This document shows, in pieces, positions 48,945 through 51,151 of a stretch of DNA of 51,151 nucleotides. The position numbers and the translations under genes are program-made. How positions within the stretch are numbered: the first letter of the stretch is position 1; every line of letters starts with the position of its first letter. The stretch is from Anaerolineales bacterium (GTDB lineage: Bacteria > Chloroflexota > Anaerolineae > Anaerolineales > Villigracilaceae). The DNA lies in NCBI GenBank assembly GCA_016927315.1, contig JAFGMV010000029.1, forward strand, positions 1 through 51,151, read 5' to 3'. Under the pieces are notes generated by a model. That model made no database searches and was not told the origin of the DNA. It saw only the letters and a list, made by a program, of their open reading frames with translations.

Positions 48945-49451
48945 TTAGGTCCAGGCCCAGATCATCCATAGCGCCACCATGACCAATCCAATTATAAACC
49001 GGACAAGGACTGACCAGCCCCAACCGATCAGAAGTGATTTTACGGTTTGGAAAGCCTTAAAATGATCTTTCTGGCGGATGTACTCAGCCAGGAATAAAAT
49101 TAACGGCGCACTGATCAAGCCACCCAAAGGTGGAAATAAGATGCTCCCAATGATACCAGCTGCCAATCCAAAAGCGATGGAAATCCAGGAAGCCCCACCA
49201 TCACGGGCTTTGGCCCCCATCAGGAAATTGTCCACAACATTTCCAACCAGCATCAAGACTGTCAGGATCGAAAAAATTATCCAGCCTTTTACCCCAAAGC
49301 CTGCGATTAAACCATAAGCCAGGGCGCCGATCCAGATAACAGTCAGTCCAGGGAATATCGGTACTACCAGCCCAAATAGGCCAACCAGCAGGGTTGTCAG
49401 AATTAATGTTTCTGTTATTACTTTCAACCAGAATTCCAAATCTGTGGGCAT
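48945..49451 (-). CDS. DUF456 family membrane protein
   Basis: This 168-residue protein has DUF456 features: glycine-rich membrane helices with GLFGLVVPIFPGLTVIWIGAL near the start and NVVDNFLMGAKARDGGAS followed by FGLAAGIIGSILFPPLGGLI. Four to five helices are visible. Function unknown. It lies 51 nt downstream of serS. Confidence 0.88.
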   Translation of the reverse strand: MPTDLEFWLKVITETLILTTLLVGLFGLVVPIFPGLTVIWIGALAYGLIAGFGVKGWIIFSILTVLMLVGNVVDNFLMGAKARDGGASWISIAFGLAAGIIGSILFPPLGGLISAPLILFLAEYIRQKDHFKAFQTVKSLLIGWGWSVLVRFIIGLVMVALWMIWAWT

Positions 49452-49502
49452 AATTCTCTATATACCTGTGGAGGGAATGCTGCTCAGCTAGGGAGGAAGT
49501 CT

Positions 49503-50774
49503 TTACGGCTCGATTACTTCGACTCCACCCATCCAGGGCTGCAGCACTTCAGGAATGATGATTGTGCCATCTTTCTGCTGGTAATTTTCCATAACGGCGA
49601 TGAGGGTTCGGGGCAGCCCAAGTCCGGATCCGTTCAGTGTATGCAGTACCTGTGGTTTTCCGTTATCTTCTGGTCTGTAGCGGATATTGGCGCGTCTTGA
49701 TTGGAAATCGGTTACGTTTGAAACAGAAGATACTTCCAACCATTCCCCACATCCGGGAGCCCAAACTTCGATATCGTACGTGATTGCCGCACCAAAACCC
49801 AGGTCACCGGTACAGAGCTGATTGAGACGATACGTCAATCCGAGTTCTTTGCAAGTTTGTTCTGCATCTGCAACCATTTTCTCGAACATGGCTGGGGATT
49901 CATCGGGTTTACAGTAAATGTACATCTCCACTTTATCGAATTGATGTCCACGTTTAATGCCGCGAACGTCTCGACCAGCACTCATCTTTTCACGACGGAA
50001 GCAGGGAGTATAAGCCGTATAAAAACGGGGCAAGTCACTTTCGTTAATGATTTCGTCCATATGCATACCGGTCAGGGGTACTTCTGCAGTCGGGACAAAA
50101 TACAAGTCCTCTTCATGGTCTTTGTAAAGATTATCTGCAAATTTGGGCAGCTGACCGGCTCCGAAGACTGTCTCGGTTCTGACCATAAAGGGTGTGTATT
50201 TCTCTGTATATCCCTGCCGGATATGGAGGTCAAGCATAAAAGCGATTAATGCTCTTTGCAGGTGTGCCCCTGCTCCGCTGAGGATGTAGAAACGTGACCC
50301 GGTGATCTTTACACCGCGTTCAAAGTCGATCACACCCAGGGTTGTACCTAACTCCCAGTGTGGTTTTGGTTCGAAGTCAAAAACCTTTGGTTCTCCTATG
50401 GTTTTAATAATTACATTTTCACTTTCATCTTTGCCCACCGGCGTATTTTCTCCAGGCAGGTTCGGAAGGGTAGATGCAACGGCTTGCAGCTCTTCCTCAA
50501 TTTGGCGGAGGTTTTCATCCAAGGCGCTGATCTTTTCGCCAACCTCTCGCATGTCATCGATTTTTGCCTGTCTTATGTCCTTATCTTTCATCTTGCCAAT
50601 TTCTTTTGAGACGGCATTACGCTCGGCTTTAAGTGCTTCAACGTCTCCCAGAAGTGAACGCCATTGTGCGTCCAATTCCAGCACCTGGTCGATTGGAGAT
50701 GAATCCATCTGACGCTTTTCCAACGCCTTCCGGATAAGATCGGGGTTTTCTCGGATCAGATTAATGTCCAACAT
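49503..50774 (-). CDS. serS: Seryl-tRNA synthetase
   Basis: This 423-residue enzyme charges tRNA-Ser. It has the long N-terminal coiled coil that reads the tRNA arm (about 30-100), motif 2 ([20 protein letters not shown]) and motif 3 ([19 protein letters not shown]). The start is at the ATG with AGGAGGT upstream ([18 protein letters not shown]); a longer in-frame reading runs back through the T-box leader and is rejected. Expression is set by the T-box riboswitch directly upstream. Confidence 0.97.
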   Translation of the reverse strand: MLDINLIRENPDLIRKALEKRQMDSSPIDQVLELDAQWRSLLGDVEALKAERNAVSKEIGKMKDKDIRQAKIDDMREVGEKISALDENLRQIEEELQAVASTLPNLPGENTPVGKDESENVIIKTIGEPKVFDFEPKPHWELGTTLGVIDFERGVKITGSRFYILSGAGAHLQRALIAFMLDLHIRQGYTEKYTPFMVRTETVFGAGQLPKFADNLYKDHEEDLYFVPTAEVPLTGMHMDEIINESDLPRFYTAYTPCFRREKMSAGRDVRGIKRGHQFDKVEMYIYCKPDESPAMFEKMVADAEQTCKELGLTYRLNQLCTGDLGFGAAITYDIEVWAPGCGEWLEVSSVSNVTDFQSRRANIRYRPEDNGKPQVLHTLNGSGLGLPRTLIAVMENYQQKDGTIIIPEVLQPWMGGVEVIEP

Positions 50775-50788
50775 GGTTGTACCTCCTG

Positions 50789-51053
50789 AAAAAAGAATTA
50801 CGCCCCGGTCCTGGCAGGACGATGGGGCGTATCGTGGTACCACCTGCTTTTGTTGTCTTCGATGGGACAACCTCGGCTGTGCTGTATCGGGCACTCCCGT
50901 CCCTCTTACGGCATCTCTGCCCCTACGAGGGCGACTGGTCAGGCTTGGAAGCCATCTGCCGGAGGGGAATTCGCTGTCTGGCTGCCCGCCTCACACCAAC
51001 CGGCAGGTCTCTGGATAGTTGCTCAGCTACTTATCTCCGGGCAAGTCGTATAT
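50789..51053 (-). ncRNA. T-box riboswitch of serS
   Basis: The leader carries the T-box core GGTGGTACCACG (minus strand, complement of 50833-50844) and an intrinsic terminator: 50824-50829 pairs with 50801-50806, and inside it 50816-50820 pairs with 50808-50812, followed by six T residues (complement of 50789-50794). A long structured region upstream fits Stem I to Stem III. It should sense uncharged tRNA-Ser; serine specificity is taken from the gene it controls, since I could not fix the specifier codon with certainty. Confidence 0.92.
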
Positions 51054-51059
51054 AAACCC

Positions 51060-51089
51060 ATATTATAAGCAGCCTGTAAAAGCTGTCAA
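51060..51089 (-). promoter_or_regulatory. Promoter of the serS T-box transcript
   Basis: On the minus strand TTGACA (51084-51089) and TAATAT (51060-51065) with an 18-nt spacer. The transcript would start near 51053. Nothing recognised between 51090 and the end of the window. Confidence 0.75.
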
Positions 51090-51151
51090 GCAGTTTTTCA
51101 CTGAAAGGCAGGGTGAACGCACTAGTACATCTTGGCGAAAATGATTGATAA

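Noticed and set aside
1..51151. tRNA or rRNA genes
   Set aside because: No cloverleaf with a CCA-end region or conserved rRNA word was recognised in the intergenic regions; a tRNAscan-SE run would settle it.

Overview
The window looks like chromosomal DNA of an anaerobic or facultative Chloroflexota bacterium, most likely class Anaerolineae. This is inferred from gene style, not from a marker gene. The pointers are: secreted lipoproteins with Thr/Pro-rich linkers after the lipobox; a FixABCX electron-transfer cluster beside L-lactate dehydrogenase; a Tat-exported amidohydrolase; and many small DUF membrane proteins (DUF3054, DUF456, DUF4342, DUF2804). No rRNA, tRNA, CRISPR array, phage module or intact transposase was found. 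The right part (about 38-51 kb) is visibly more A/T-rich than the left.

Layout. 0.1-2.6 kb: DUF2804 and Gfo/Idh/MocA oxidoreductase genes. 2.6-7.2 kb (minus): a YfcC-type transporter, an M14-like DUF2817 hydrolase and a Tat-exported amidohydrolase, probably one uptake-and-hydrolysis unit, with an 87-bp repeat after each of the two hydrolase genes. 7.6-15.3 kb: DUF4342, M29 aminopeptidase, bestrophin-like protein, a GNAT-like protein, a GH13-like protein with a lysine-rich tail, and a small membrane protein. 15.9-20.3 kb: a polytopic membrane protein coupled to a PIG-L deacetylase, then greA and lysS. 20.4-26.6 kb: methyltransferase and ldh, DUF3054, then fixABCX. 26.9-29.8 kb: ECF sigma, anti-sigma, Nudix and MEMO-like genes. 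29.9-34.5 kb: priA, DUF6159-like, phosphoribosyltransferase and Crp/Fnr regulator. 34.8-37.5 kb (minus): lysC-asd behind a transcription-attenuation leader. 37.6-42.4 kb: a DinB gene broken by TGA, then a substrate-binding lipoprotein translationally coupled to a Cache-HAMP-PAS-GGDEF-EAL protein. 42.4-45.4 kb (minus): GNAT and sbcC. 45.4-48.6 kb: a Thr/Pro-rich anchored protein, a decayed S51 peptidase, a second solute-binding lipoprotein, ferritin. 48.6-51.1 kb (minus): serS behind a T-box, DUF456 and a small membrane protein.

The best candidate for something undescribed is the lysC-asd leader. A 30-codon peptide with a Thr-rich stretch lies ahead of an intrinsic terminator. An 11-bp antiterminator, mutually exclusive with the terminator, can form between the peptide coding region and the terminator arm, and a promoter lies so close that the leader peptide is probably read from a leaderless RNA. 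Other notable signals are a recurrent pattern of -10 boxes 6-8 nt before ATG, an 82-bp palindromic element in two 5-prime regions, a GTGGGCGA hairpin/tandem family at two loci, and a 22-bp tandem array resembling IS21-family ends with no transposase.
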